The position numbers were made by a program, and so were the translations under genes. From NCBI RefSeq assembly GCF_003457605.1, contig NZ_QRAN01000021.1, forward strand, positions 1-64,000: a stretch of 64,000 nucleotides of DNA, read 5' to 3'. The notes beneath the pieces were generated by a model. The model was not told where the DNA came from, did no database searches, and saw nothing but the letters and a program-made list of their open reading frames with translations. Below, in pieces: positions 35,820 to 44,761 of this stretch; position 1 is the first letter of the stretch, and the number at the start of each line of letters is the position of its first letter. The DNA is from Seongchinamella sediminis (GTDB taxonomy: Bacteria; Pseudomonadota; Gammaproteobacteria; Pseudomonadales; Halieaceae).

Positions 35820-36257
35820 ATGCGCCTGACCAGCTACACGGATTACGCCATCCGAATCCTGATCTATGTCGCCTCCAGAGCAGAGGACAGGGTGACCATA
35901 CAGGAGATTGCCGCTGGTTATGGCATATCGAAGAACCACCTCAGCAAGATTGTGCAGGAACTGCATCGCAAGGGCTACGTGCAAGCCAGTCGCGGCAAAC
36001 GCGGCGGACTGTTTCTGGGGCGGCGGCCGGAGGAAATCAATATCGGCCGCCTGGTGCGCGATGTCGAAAAAGGCTTTGCGCTGGCGGAGTGCCAGGCCTG
36101 TGGGGGTGACTGCGTGATCACGCCGGCCTGCGGCATGCAAGATGTGCTGGCGGAAGCGCTGGATGCATTCCAGGCAGTGCTGGACAGTTACACCCTGGCC
36201 GACATGCTGGCAGAGCCCGGACCGTGCGAGTTGCGCGATCTACTGGGTTTAGAGTGA
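35820..36257 (+). CDS. nsrR: Rrf2-family NO-sensing repressor
   Basis: Predicted 145-aa Rrf2 regulator with an iron-sulfur cluster. The winged helix is IQEIAAGYGISKNHLSKIVQ, and the C-terminal cluster ligands are CQACGGDCVITPACGM, the three-Cys pattern of NsrR. NO binding to the cluster releases DNA. It faces the NnrS operon over 121 bp that carry two NsrR-like operators, the usual arrangement. The ATG at 35820 has GGGATGCCAGC upstream without a clear Shine-Dalgarno. Confidence 0.92.
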   Translation: MRLTSYTDYAIRILIYVASRAEDRVTIQEIAAGYGISKNHLSKIVQELHRKGYVQASRGKRGGLFLGRRPEEINIGRLVRDVEKGFALAECQACGGDCVITPACGMQDVLAEALDAFQAVLDSYTLADMLAEPGPCELRDLLGLE

Positions 36258-36272
36258 GCCCGGCTTTGCCGC

Positions 36273-36521
36273 TCAGTCCCGCGGCAATCTGGAGGCGGGG
36301 CTTGCGCGTAACCGGGCCAGCATTTTATCGACCGAACGGCACAGCCGCAGGGTGGCGAACACGGGAAATTGCTCGGCGGGATCGTTGGTTTCGGCAAACC
36401 CTTCCTCCAGGCCCCGCAGCAGCCCGATAATCTCTGCCTCGGAACTCGCCGGGTCCTCCATCGCTTCAGCAATCACGTAGAGCCGCATCCACAGCGGAGA
36501 CTCCGGCTGCGGCGAGTTCAT
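36273..36521 (-). CDS. Small hypothetical protein coupled to rnk
   Basis: An 82-aa frame whose ATG (36521) overlaps the rnk stop as ATGA, so it is translationally coupled. The product is helical and acidic (MNSPQPESPLWMRLYVIAEA, MEDPASSEAEIIGLLRGLEE) with one Cys. I do not recognise a family. An ORF from 36581 would overlap rnk further and is less likely. Confidence 0.6.
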   Translation of the reverse strand: MNSPQPESPLWMRLYVIAEAMEDPASSEAEIIGLLRGLEEGFAETNDPAEQFPVFATLRLCRSVDKMLARLRASPASRLPRD

Positions 36522-36898
36522 TGTGGCTTGCGCAGCGCGACGACCTTCAGCCGGCGCTGGCCTCCATTGGGCAGTGGCCACTCCACATGCTCACCCACTC
36601 TCAGGCCGATCAGCGCGGCGCCAACCGGAGCGAGTATGGACACGGAGTTGCTGGTCGCGGCGCTGTCACCGGGGTAAATCAAGGTAACCTGTGACTCGAT
36701 GTTGGTGTCGAGGTCGACAAAGGTGACCTGTGAATTCATCACCACAACATCATCAGGCAACTCATGGTCCGGGAGCACGGTGGCACCGTCCAGTTCGTCG
36801 AATAACAGTTCGGTGTCACCGGTGTCGCGGTGACGAATCAGGGCTTCAATACGGTCCAGGTCCTGCTGACCCAGCAATACACTACGTGGGGATGACAT
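36518..36898 (-). CDS. rnk: Regulator of nucleoside diphosphate kinase, GreA/B-like
   Basis: Predicted 126-aa protein with the GreA/GreB C-terminal domain fold, as in Rnk: LLGQQDLDRIEALIRHRDTG at the N-terminus, then NSQVTFVDLDTN and VSILAPVGAALIGLRVGEHV, the core of the domain. Rnk binds RNA polymerase without the long coiled coil of GreA. The start at 36898 has AGGAGAGG just upstream, so I prefer it to the ORF from 37096. It is followed by a coupled small gene. Confidence 0.85.
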   Translation of the reverse strand: MSSPRSVLLGQQDLDRIEALIRHRDTGDTELLFDELDGATVLPDHELPDDVVVMNSQVTFVDLDTNIESQVTLIYPGDSAATSNSVSILAPVGAALIGLRVGEHVEWPLPNGGQRRLKVVALRKPQ

Positions 36899-37323
36899 AT
36901 CCTCTCCTAAAGGTAACGAAAATGATTGGTTTGTTGTGCAGGCGAGCGCCCCAGACGGGGAGCGCTCGCCGTTAGGAAAGAAAGGCCGTGGGCCTGATCG
37001 CGGACCGAGGTGACGCGGCCCGGAAATGAGAGGGTAAATGATACATGCTGCCAGTATACAAACCAGGACGGCGCATGCAACACCCGCGGCGCCCACCCGG
37101 CCGTTTGCTGCGGGAAATGTTCAGCGAGTTGACATCGAGTGCTCGCTGGGTGTTGCATCGAAGGGCGATAAACGGGGCGAGCAGCTGCTGGCACCGGAGT
37201 GCTTTGATATCATCATAATTAATAGTAACCAATTCATAAAATAAACTTGATGAATGAATAAGCCCGCCCTATCGTGAACCCTTTACAGCTTTATCCATAA
37301 TTCTGCTACCCAGGAGGACGACC
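36899..37323. other. Intergenic region with promoter for acyl-CoA dehydrogenase
   Basis: 425 bp without a supportable gene. The right part (37200-37250) is AT-rich. TTGATG at 37247-37252 and TATCGT at 37270-37275 are 17 bp apart and could be a sigma70 promoter for the gene at 37324. Nothing else recognisable. Confidence 0.4.
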
Positions 37324-38577
37324 GTGGACTTCGCCTACTCTCCCCGAACCAAAGAGCTGCTTGCCCGCGTCCAGGATTTCATGGACGCGCACATTGTGCC
37401 CCGGATACAGCAGTACAACGACGAACTGCACGCCGGGCATTATCCGGTTTCATTTATGCACGACTTGCGGGCTCTCGCCCGCTCTGAAGGGCTGTGGAAC
37501 ATGTTCCTGCCACACCTGAAGGAAGACGAACCGGGAACCCGCCTCAGCAATCTTGAGTACGCCCCTGTAGCGGAATTGACCGGGCGCGTGTCCTGGGCGC
37601 CAGAGGTATTCAACTGCAATGCGCCGGATACCGGTAATATGGAACTGCTGCACATGTTCGCCACTGAAGAACAGCGTGAACAGTGGCTGAACCCGCTGCT
37701 CAACGGCGAGTTTCATTCCGCCTTTGCCATGACCGAGCCGGATGTGGCTTCCTCCGATGCTACCAATATCACCACGCTGATCCAGCGCGAGGGTGATGAG
37801 TACGTGATCAATGGCCGCAAGTGGTTTATCTCCAATGCGGCACGCCCGGACTGCAGGCTGTTCATCGTCATGGGCAAGACCGATCCCGGCAATGACAATG
37901 TCCACCAGCAGCAGAGCATGATCCTGGTGCCGGCGGACACCGATGGCGTCGACATCGTGCGCAATCCCACCGTGTTGAACCACACCTCGCCGGAAGGGCA
38001 TTGCGAAATTGTCTTCCGCAACGTGCGGGTGCCGGCCAGCAATCTGCTGGGGGAGGAGGGGTCCGGTTTCGCCCTGGCCCAGGCGCGGCTGGGGCCAGGC
38101 CGTATCCACCACTGCATGCGTTCGATTGGCGCAGCGCAACTGGCACTGGAACTGATGGTTGAACGGTCGCAGGAGCGCAAGACCTTCGGCAAGTACCTGC
38201 ACCAGCACGGCAGCATTGGTGAGTGGATCGCAAAATCGCGGATAGAAATTGAAACCGCTCGCCTGTTGGTGCTCAAGGCCGCCTGGATGATGGACAATGT
38301 CGGCGCCCGGGAGGCGCGCAAGGAAATTGCCATGATCAAGGCGCTGGTGCCTTCAGTACACACGACAGTCGCCAACCGCGCGATCCAGGTATTCGGGGCA
38401 ATGGGGCTCACGCCCGATACGCCGCTGGCGGATATTTACACCCTGGGCCGCACGCTTCATCTCGCCGATGGCCCGGACGAGGTGCACCTGCAGTCCATTG
38501 CCCGCATGGAAATCAAGTCCAGCCGGGAAAACCTGGGCGCCTCCGCCGCCTACCTCACGCCGCCCAGTCGCAACTAA
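37324..38577 (+). CDS. Acyl-CoA dehydrogenase-family protein
   Basis: Predicted 417-aa flavoenzyme, GTG start at 37324 with CAGGAGG upstream. Seen: FAMTEPDVASSDATN (FAD and acyl-CoA contact), GRKWFISNAARPDCRLFIVM, the long central helices with RKTFGKYLHQHGSIGEWIA, and AIQVFGAMGLTPDTPLADIY ending with ADGPDEVHLQSIARME, the pattern of the ACAD10/11-like subgroup. It oxidises an acyl-CoA at the alpha-beta bond, handing electrons to ETF. Its substrate is unknown; no CoA ligase lies beside it. Confidence 0.9.
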   Translation: MDFAYSPRTKELLARVQDFMDAHIVPRIQQYNDELHAGHYPVSFMHDLRALARSEGLWNMFLPHLKEDEPGTRLSNLEYAPVAELTGRVSWAPEVFNCNAPDTGNMELLHMFATEEQREQWLNPLLNGEFHSAFAMTEPDVASSDATNITTLIQREGDEYVINGRKWFISNAARPDCRLFIVMGKTDPGNDNVHQQQSMILVPADTDGVDIVRNPTVLNHTSPEGHCEIVFRNVRVPASNLLGEEGSGFALAQARLGPGRIHHCMRSIGAAQLALELMVERSQERKTFGKYLHQHGSIGEWIAKSRIEIETARLLVLKAAWMMDNVGAREARKEIAMIKALVPSVHTTVANRAIQVFGAMGLTPDTPLADIYTLGRTLHLADGPDEVHLQSIARMEIKSSRENLGASAAYLTPPSRN

Positions 38578-38600
38578 CGCAGCTCGAGGGGGCGAAAACG

Positions 38601-38642
38601 CTGACCGTGTACCCGGGTGTATTGTCCCGGCCGGTCAGTTTT
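38601..38642. terminator. Probable bidirectional terminator
   Basis: CTGACCG at 38601-38607 pairs with CGGTCAG at 38632-38638, followed by TTTT and preceded by AAAA. The loop holds a secondary GC hairpin. It lies between the acyl-CoA dehydrogenase stop and the convergent mscS stop (38635), so it can end both transcripts. Confidence 0.6.
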
Positions 38643-39699
38643 CTGCCTTGCTGGCAGCAATTGTCTCGCTCAGTTCTTCGACGCGCTGAGCCAGACTGGC
38701 CTGCTCGCGCTCGAGTGGCTCCCGAGTGCTGTCATCCGAGGATTTTATCGCCGTAGAGAGTTCCTTCAGGCGCTCCCTGGACTGCTCCAGTTCTGTTTTC
38801 AGCTGCTCCGATTCTGCCGCGGAATCGGCCTTGTCAAATATCATCGCTTCGGGCGTGTTTTCCTGCTGCACTGCCCCGGCTGGCTGCTCCGGGTCCGGGT
38901 TAGTTGATTCACCCGCAGGCAATACCTTCTGTTCCGGGTCCAGTTGCCGCTGGTTCATGAACGCCGGCGACACGATCTCAACCCCGTTGTTATGCAGCGT
39001 GCTGAGAATTTTCTTGCGCAGCTTCGACTTGATGGTCAGCAATTGATTGACCTCATCGGTAAAGCCCCCCACGCGGTAGGACACGGAAAAATCGTTCAGA
39101 TCAACCACCAGGGTGAAAGGATCGGTCAGGCCACAGGCCTCTGCCGCCTCGTTCAATAACTGTTCAATGGTGGCATGGTGGACGTCGTAACCCAGTGACA
39201 GGGTCGCGGATATGATCGTGCCCGAGTGGTGGACGACAGTGACCGGGTTATTGACCAGGTACATGTTGGGAAGCGTCATCAGGTCGCGGTCCTCGGTCTG
39301 GATTTCGGTATGGAAAATGCCCCGTTCCGTAACCTTGCCGAAGAAATTGGGTGAGCGGATAAAGTCGCCCGGCTTGAAGCTGTTCACCGCCCGCAGCATC
39401 AGTCCCGCCATCGCATTGGCAACGAATGTGGTGGAGGAAAGTGCGATGACGGCGGTGATCACGATGCCCAGCAGGCTCAGCACCTGGCCGCGGCTGACCT
39501 CCGACAGGGGCAGGGTGAAGATCACAATCAGCACGCCGGTCGCCGTCAATAGCAGCATGAGGGCCTGGCGGGTGACGCTGATCTCGCCGGTTTGCCCGCG
39601 GCGTAGCCAGAAGTTAAGCAGCGCGAGTACCAGTATGACGGCCACCAGGGCGGCAAGCCCCGGAAGGAAGCTCAGCAGCCTGTCAGTTTCAAAAGTCAT
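38635..39699 (-). CDS. MscS-family mechanosensitive channel
   Basis: Predicted 354-aa inner-membrane channel from the ATG at 39699. Three or more hydrophobic helices lead into the pore-lining helix region (VIALSSTTFVANAMAGLMLR), then the beta domain SFKPGDFIRSPNFFGKVTER and the cytoplasmic alpha/beta part. The last 60 residues are a charged coiled coil (SEQLKTELEQSRERLKEL), longer than in minimal MscS. It protects against osmotic shock or conducts small ions. The longer reading from 39756 is less likely, because it starts inside the upstream BrkB gene. Confidence 0.88.
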   Translation of the reverse strand: MTFETDRLLSFLPGLAALVAVILVLALLNFWLRRGQTGEISVTRQALMLLLTATGVLIVIFTLPLSEVSRGQVLSLLGIVITAVIALSSTTFVANAMAGLMLRAVNSFKPGDFIRSPNFFGKVTERGIFHTEIQTEDRDLMTLPNMYLVNNPVTVVHHSGTIISATLSLGYDVHHATIEQLLNEAAEACGLTDPFTLVVDLNDFSVSYRVGGFTDEVNQLLTIKSKLRKKILSTLHNNGVEIVSPAFMNQRQLDPEQKVLPAGESTNPDPEQPAGAVQQENTPEAMIFDKADSAAESEQLKTELEQSRERLKELSTAIKSSDDSTREPLEREQASLAQRVEELSETIAASKAEN

Positions 39700-39715
39700 C
39701 TCTTGCCCACCCTGC

Positions 39716-40630
39716 TCAGTCCTCGATAATTTCCCGGTGGATGCGCACTGCCGCACTTCGCGGACGAACCGGCTTGCCGCGGGCTAGCAGGTGCGCCTTG
39801 GTGAACGCGGCGCCAAACAGCAGTATCAGCGACGAGTAATTGACCCATAGCAGCAGCAGTACCAGCGAACCGGCTGCTCCATAGGTTGATGCAGTGGCCG
39901 TTTTCGACAGATAAATGGCAATTAGCACCCTGCCCACCGTGAACAGTAATGCTGTCAGGACTGAGCCCAGGGCCACGTCGCGCCAGGTGAGCCGGACGTC
40001 AGGAAGCACCTTGAAAATCGTGGCGAACAGCAGCGAGGCGACGAAGATGGAAAGCAGGGTATCCAATGCGCTGAAGGCAACGTCGTACCAGGGCAGCCAA
40101 CCCTGTACATTGTTGAGGAGTATGCGCAATCCCACGCTCATCGACAGTGACACCAGCATGACGAAGCCGACGGCGAGCACTATGGTCAGGGAGGTCAGGC
40201 GCTTTCTTAGCAGCAGCATAATACTGTTGCGCGATGGCTTCGGGGCCACGGTCCAGATAGCGTTCAGGGAGTTTTGCATCTGGCCAAATACCGTTGTTGC
40301 TCCGACCAGCATGGCCGCCACACCGGTAATGGTTGCGAAAAGTCCGCCACTTTCAAGGCTGGAATTCGCCACCGCATTCTGCACCGTTTCGGCCGCCTCC
40401 TGTCCAAGGGTTTCCTGCAACTGCAGCGCGATCTGTCCTTCCGCGGCCTCCTGCCCGTAAAAAATGCCTATCACGCTGACGATGACGATCATCACCGGCG
40501 CAATTGAAAACAGCGTGAAAAACGCGAGTGAACCGGCGTTGGCAAACGCGTTACTCTCCAGCCAGAAATCCACTGACTGCTTCAGAATGCCAAACCAGTA
40601 TTTTGCATGTTGTTTAAGCTGCGGGAACAT
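39716..40630 (-). CDS. YihY/BrkB-family membrane protein
   Basis: Predicted 304-aa inner-membrane protein with six or so transmembrane helices. Family features: SLAFFTLFSIAPVMIVIVSV near the N-terminus, FGQMQNSLNAIWTV, and TYGAAGSLVLLLLWVNYSSL toward the end, followed by FGAAFTKAHLLARG. YihY proteins have poorly known roles in membrane integrity. Its stop is 16 bp from the MscS start, so the two are co-transcribed. Confidence 0.85.
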   Translation of the reverse strand: MFPQLKQHAKYWFGILKQSVDFWLESNAFANAGSLAFFTLFSIAPVMIVIVSVIGIFYGQEAAEGQIALQLQETLGQEAAETVQNAVANSSLESGGLFATITGVAAMLVGATTVFGQMQNSLNAIWTVAPKPSRNSIMLLLRKRLTSLTIVLAVGFVMLVSLSMSVGLRILLNNVQGWLPWYDVAFSALDTLLSIFVASLLFATIFKVLPDVRLTWRDVALGSVLTALLFTVGRVLIAIYLSKTATASTYGAAGSLVLLLLWVNYSSLILLFGAAFTKAHLLARGKPVRPRSAAVRIHREIIED

Positions 40631-40844
40631 CGCCTGTTTCTTATCACTGAGAGGTCAGCGGTAGCCGACACGATGTAGCAAGTATAGTGCGGAATGCCAG
40701 CGCGCTGCGAGTGGGAACGGACATTTAATACCGGAAAGGCCCTGGTACCTGGCAGGCCACGCGGCAAGAAAGTGTAGACAGAACTTTGGCTGCAGTTTCG
40801 GTCTACTCTCTACTATGAATCGAAAATAATTTCGGGAGCAACAT

Positions 40845-41498
40845 ATGGATTCAGCAGAGAAGGCCATCCAGCTATATACATCACGAAGCAGGAGCTATCT
40901 TCGTTTTGTCAATGCATTTGCCTATGCCAGAGGCCTGCGCGCCTATTGGGAGAAGTCCGTGCACCTGAAATCAGGTCTCGCTGTGCTCGATGCAGGCTGT
41001 GGAACAGGTATTGCATCAATGGCACTGAGGCAAGCCATGGTCGGGCGTGGACTCAAGCCAGGGACTATCAAGTGCTTTGATATCACGCCACAGATGCTGA
41101 CGATTTTTCGAGAAAAAGTCGACAACGAAGCCATCGAAGGTGTTGAAATTGTGCAAGCTGACGTGCTGCATCTGGACAGTCTGCCTGTCGATTGGAAAGA
41201 TTTCGACCTGATTATTTCAGCGGCCATGATGGAATATCTGCCCAGCGAGCAACTCGTCGATGCCTTATCCGGACTCAGATCGCGCCTGAGTGAGACAGGC
41301 CGTATGGTTTTATTTATCACCCGAAAAAACTGGCTGATGAAGTTGCTGATAACCAGGTGGTGGCACGCAAATTACTATCATAAGTCGGAGTTATTTGACT
41401 GTTTTAGCCGCGCAGGCTTTAGCGAAATCACATTTGGCAGCTTCCCATTTCCTTATAAACACCTCGCTCTCTGGGGCCACGTCGTCGAAGCGGCGTAA
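40845..41498 (+). CDS. Class I SAM-dependent methyltransferase
   Basis: Predicted 217-aa methyltransferase. The SAM-binding motif I is VLDAGCGTGIASMALR; the later DLIISAAMMEYLP and ETGRMVLFITRKNWL match motifs IV-VI. No membrane segment. Substrate unknown. AATTTCGGGAGCAAC carries the Shine-Dalgarno before the ATG. It stands alone on the plus strand, and the sequence seems slightly AT-richer than its neighbours, which could reflect transfer. Confidence 0.85.
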   Translation: MDSAEKAIQLYTSRSRSYLRFVNAFAYARGLRAYWEKSVHLKSGLAVLDAGCGTGIASMALRQAMVGRGLKPGTIKCFDITPQMLTIFREKVDNEAIEGVEIVQADVLHLDSLPVDWKDFDLIISAAMMEYLPSEQLVDALSGLRSRLSETGRMVLFITRKNWLMKLLITRWWHANYYHKSELFDCFSRAGFSEITFGSFPFPYKHLALWGHVVEAA

Positions 41499-41604
41499 TC
41501 AGCGACCCGGCCGCCGTTAGGCGAAAGAGGTGTCAGAGGTCGGTGATTGATCAGCTCGCGCTGATTGACATTCAGGCTGAGCATGTCGGCGCCACCACAC
41601 TTTA

Positions 41605-41814
41605 TTACTCGTATCCACAGGGTTTTTCCCCGTCCGATCGGGTCATGCTGTATCGGGCGCAGGGGACGAAAAGGCTGCCTCTGATAGCGCGTCTGGTCCA
41701 CGGGTTGGTCTTCGCTCCCGACTTCAATGCCTGCAAAATTGCGATGGCAATCCAGAGTAGTGAAACGACGAATATCGTATCGGTGGTTAAAATGTTGGTG
41801 ATTGGGTCGGTCAT
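41605..41814 (-). CDS. Small membrane protein
   Basis: A 69-aa frame whose ATG overlaps the stop of the preceding VOC fragment (TCATGA), so translation would be coupled. It contains one hydrophobic helix (IFVVSLLWIAIAILQAL), followed by a basic, polar tail. I do not recognise a family; the N-terminal half recalls DUF2834-like membrane proteins, but this is weak. It may be a truncated product. Confidence 0.45.
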   Translation of the reverse strand: MTDPITNILTTDTIFVVSLLWIAIAILQALKSGAKTNPWTRRAIRGSLFVPCARYSMTRSDGEKPCGYE

Positions 41815-41945
41815 GACAGCTCTCCCTGGTTCGCTGCATCGGCTACCACCCGGAAGTCAAGCACTTGCATGTACCAGTCGGCGGCTTCATCGCGACGGGG
41901 GACGTACAGATGCACATGGTCGATGCCAGTGAATTGTGGTGTCAT
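41811..41945 (-). pseudogene. Truncated VOC/glyoxalase-family fragment
   Basis: 44 codons encode FTGIDHVHLYVPRRDEAADW, the first beta-strand and metal-ligand region of VOC (glyoxalase/dioxygenase) proteins, then YMQVLDFRVVADAANQ and a stop. The family is about 120-150 aa, so the metal site cannot be completed. The fragment is followed by a coupled small membrane ORF at 41605. Confidence 0.65.
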
Positions 41946-42210
41946 TGCCTTGCTCCTTGATATGGAAAGAGAGTTGCTCCCTGGATCGTCAATGCCGCCA
42001 CTGGCTCTCGCCAGTGCGGAAACGCGGCGCGGCAGAGGGGAAGTTCGCCATCGATCCTGGCAACGCCAGGCTTCACTTTCTCCAGCCGCATGATTTTGCA
42101 CTCCGGGGCTAACTTAATCGCAAGCTTAAAACCTCAACCTGGCTTTAGGTCAAGACTTGTTTTCAATAGTCGGGGAAAAAGTGTCCGGCGCAGTCTATGA
42201 GTGCTGCCAA

Positions 42211-42768
42211 TCATCCTGTGGGTGCCGTTTCCAGCCCCAGCCGCACATTTTCTCGCTGGAACATTTCTCTAATCCTGGCGCCATCGGAGGGTTCTTCTTC
42301 AAGCGTCTCAGGGTTCCATTGACTTCTCGGAGTATTGAAGAAGTCTCCACCATAAATGTGAATGCCTCCTGTGAACCGCCGTAATGGATTGGTGACAGAA
42401 TGCAGCGCATCTTCAGGTAGCATCGCTGCATCCCCTGCGAATAATGCCTCTGCGCCGAACGCCTTGATCTTCTCGGGCGTTCTCTTCCAGAAAATATTGT
42501 CCTCGCGCCCTGTGTAGATTCCAATGTTGGCCCACATTAAGTGTTCATGCGGCATCAAGTTCATTTGCGGTGTCCATGTCGCTGCAAATATCGTTAACCT
42601 TGGCGACGCAAAAAGAACCTTCAGCCCCGCCTTGTCGGGTTCACCGAGTGCCGCCAACACGCCCCTGGGATTAGAGATAGCACGTGCCATTACTTCATGG
42701 ACAGCGGCTTGAGCCTCTGCCTCGTCATTGGCGGCTATACAGTCCGCGACAAATCTGTCTAGTTCCAT
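42211..42768 (-). CDS. Cupin-fold protein, cysteine-dioxygenase-like
   Basis: Predicted 185-aa protein. Residues MNLMPHEHLMWANIGIYTGR hold the two histidines of the first cupin motif, in the arrangement seen in thiol dioxygenase-like cupins; ALHSVTNPLRRFTGGIHIYG carries the likely third His. The fold suggests an iron-dependent oxygenase, but the substrate is unknown. The start ATG (42768) follows GGGAGAG. Convergent with nothing; a 109-bp gap to the broken VOC gene lies downstream. Confidence 0.6.
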   Translation of the reverse strand: MELDRFVADCIAANDEAEAQAAVHEVMARAISNPRGVLAALGEPDKAGLKVLFASPRLTIFAATWTPQMNLMPHEHLMWANIGIYTGREDNIFWKRTPEKIKAFGAEALFAGDAAMLPEDALHSVTNPLRRFTGGIHIYGGDFFNTPRSQWNPETLEEEPSDGARIREMFQRENVRLGLETAPTG

Positions 42769-43092
42769 GCCGTCTCTCCCTGTTGATGTGGATCGTTTAG
42801 TTGCGGCACGCGCAGCTTACTGCAGGCAACCAGCCTCATATCAATGGAAATGTGACGTCGAGCCTAGCGGTCCGTAAGTGAATATGCATTGCAACGCTGC
42901 TTCGGATAGAGGTAAGTCTGCAATCTGAGTGTAGACCAGATGTTCCCGAATAGGCGAAAGCAGCCGCTCCACCGGACCTGGCTAGAGGCAGCGGGCCGCT
43001 TCCATCGGGTAAGCGGACAAATCTGAATCTATTGAGAACGACGACTCCATGCAACAGAGACCGCGGGCGTGTCACCTAAAATCTGCCGGATT
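42769..43092. other. Intergenic stretch, no gene seen
   Basis: 324 bp between the cupin gene and the broken regulator. A 79-codon minus-strand frame (42836-43075) has no Shine-Dalgarno or recognisable motif, so I do not call it. No repeats or tRNA found. Confidence 0.5.
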
Positions 43093-44557
43093 TTATGGCT
43101 GACGGGGGTCCCCGTCCTGGAACTGGTCGTAGCGGTCACCCAGGGCCAGAAAAGGCGAGTAAATGGATTCTTCAATAATTGTATCTTCCCACTTGTCAGC
43201 TCCAGGGTCCTCACTGAGCGCTTCTCGGATCGCGGCGGTAGTTCGATCACGGGTGTCGGTTCTATGGATATAAGCCGCGGCTTCCCCCTCCCGAAGCCGG
43301 GCTCGCGCACCTGGAATCTCCGCGAGTTCTGACAGTGCCGCCTTGCTCTCGACGACTTCCCCAAGATCGCTCAGCGCCATCGCCTGCAAGGCCAGGCGAT
43401 CCACTGCCTCCTCCAGCTCGGGTAGCAGTTCCAGTACTTTATCCGGTCGGCCCTGCAGGGTGCGCAATTGGGCATACTCGAAGGCCATCGAGCCCTGCAG
43501 CGAGGGGTGGATGGCTTGCAACAGTTCCAGTTCTCTCTCGACATCGCCCAGCCTGAGCACCGCAAACAATGTGATCAGAAGGTTGTGTCTGGAGATGCGG
43601 GAATAGGGCTCCAACTCCACCACGCGCTGCCACATACTGGCGGATCGTTCTCGTTCCCCGGAATTGAACAGGTCACTGGCTCGGGTTCCCAGCGCAAGGA
43701 CATTGTCAGGGTCCAGCTCCAGCGCACGGTCCAGGTGGTCGATCGCCAGGTCATTTTCGCCTGAGTAGGCGTAGAGGTGGGCCTGTCGCACGTGAGCCTC
43801 GGCGAGATCTGGGTCCAGCAGCAGGGCCCGCTCGACGGCTCGCCCTTGCACCCTCAGGTACTCTTCACGGTCCAGCTCTTTCGTGAAGAAGTGCTGCTGT
43901 GTGTAAACACCCCGCCAGCGCCAACCAGGCCTCCGGGTAGTCAGGGTCCGCAGCAACAGCCTCCAGGTAGAACTCATGGGCGCGCTCGATGTCACCTTCG
44001 GTCAGCCGCTGGTAGAACAGGTCGCCCTGTTCGACAAGCGCGACAGCATTAGCTCTTGCCGGGCTCACCGGTGGAGCCCCGGGACTCTCCCTGAGACCGA
44101 TTTTCACCGCGCCTGTCATAAACAGCACGAACAAGCAGACAACTGCCGTAAGGCCGAAGGTGGTCCATTGAGTTGTCGGTCGCTTGCGGTCGCGAGGCGT
44201 CGATGGGTGCTCCGTTCCCGCCAGGGGTTTTTCAACCGTCACCGGGGGGATCAAGTGGTAGCCGAATCCTCGATCCAGCGCGATATAACGGGGTGCCTGT
44301 CCGTCGTCATCGATGGCTCGCCGCAACAACTTGACTCGCTGCTTGATGGTGGCCTGTGTGACATAGCGGCCATCCCACACCTCCCGCTGCAAGTCCTCTG
44401 CAGACAGCGCTTCCGGTGTGTGCCTTACAAGCGCGCTCAATAACTTGCGGGACAGCGGCGCGAGACGGACCTCCCGGGATCCGCGGAACAGGCGTCCGGA
44501 AGCCGGACAGAACAGCAGATCACCGAACCGGTACTGTACTTCAGGCGGGTGCGTCAT
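43093..44557 (-). pseudogene. Winged-helix/TPR regulator with a frameshift
   Basis: Two overlapping minus-strand frames make one protein. The upstream frame holds an OmpR/CadC-type winged helix (RFGDLLFCPASGRLFRGSRE, SAEDLQREVWDGRYVTQATI) and a transmembrane helix (TTFGLTAVVCLFVLFMTG), then TPRs ending in EAWLALAG. The second frame resumes at VYTQQHFFTKELDREEYLRV with more TPRs to the C-terminus at 43093. Deleting one G from a GGGG run near 43911 restores a continuous protein of about 490 aa. It may be a true frameshift or a sequencing slip in the homopolymer. The start is set at the ATG at 44557; an ORF from 44632 also exists. Confidence 0.75.
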
Positions 44558-44761
44558 GATGTCAGGCGGCCTGAAAATGGTCTGGAAACCTACCCCAAAG
44601 TATGGTCCAGGCGGTGAAAATTTCAAGTTCACCCGACTTTCACCCGAATTTCACTCTCCCCGAACCGGGACTGGGCTAGTTTTTTTGCATCGGCGACAAC
44701 TCGTCAGCGCGATCACCACACGTGTGCGGCGAGCGCCTTTCTGTTACCCACGGAGGGAACC

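Noticed and set aside
42836..43075. 79-codon minus-strand frame
   Set aside because: No ribosome site, motif or conserved context.
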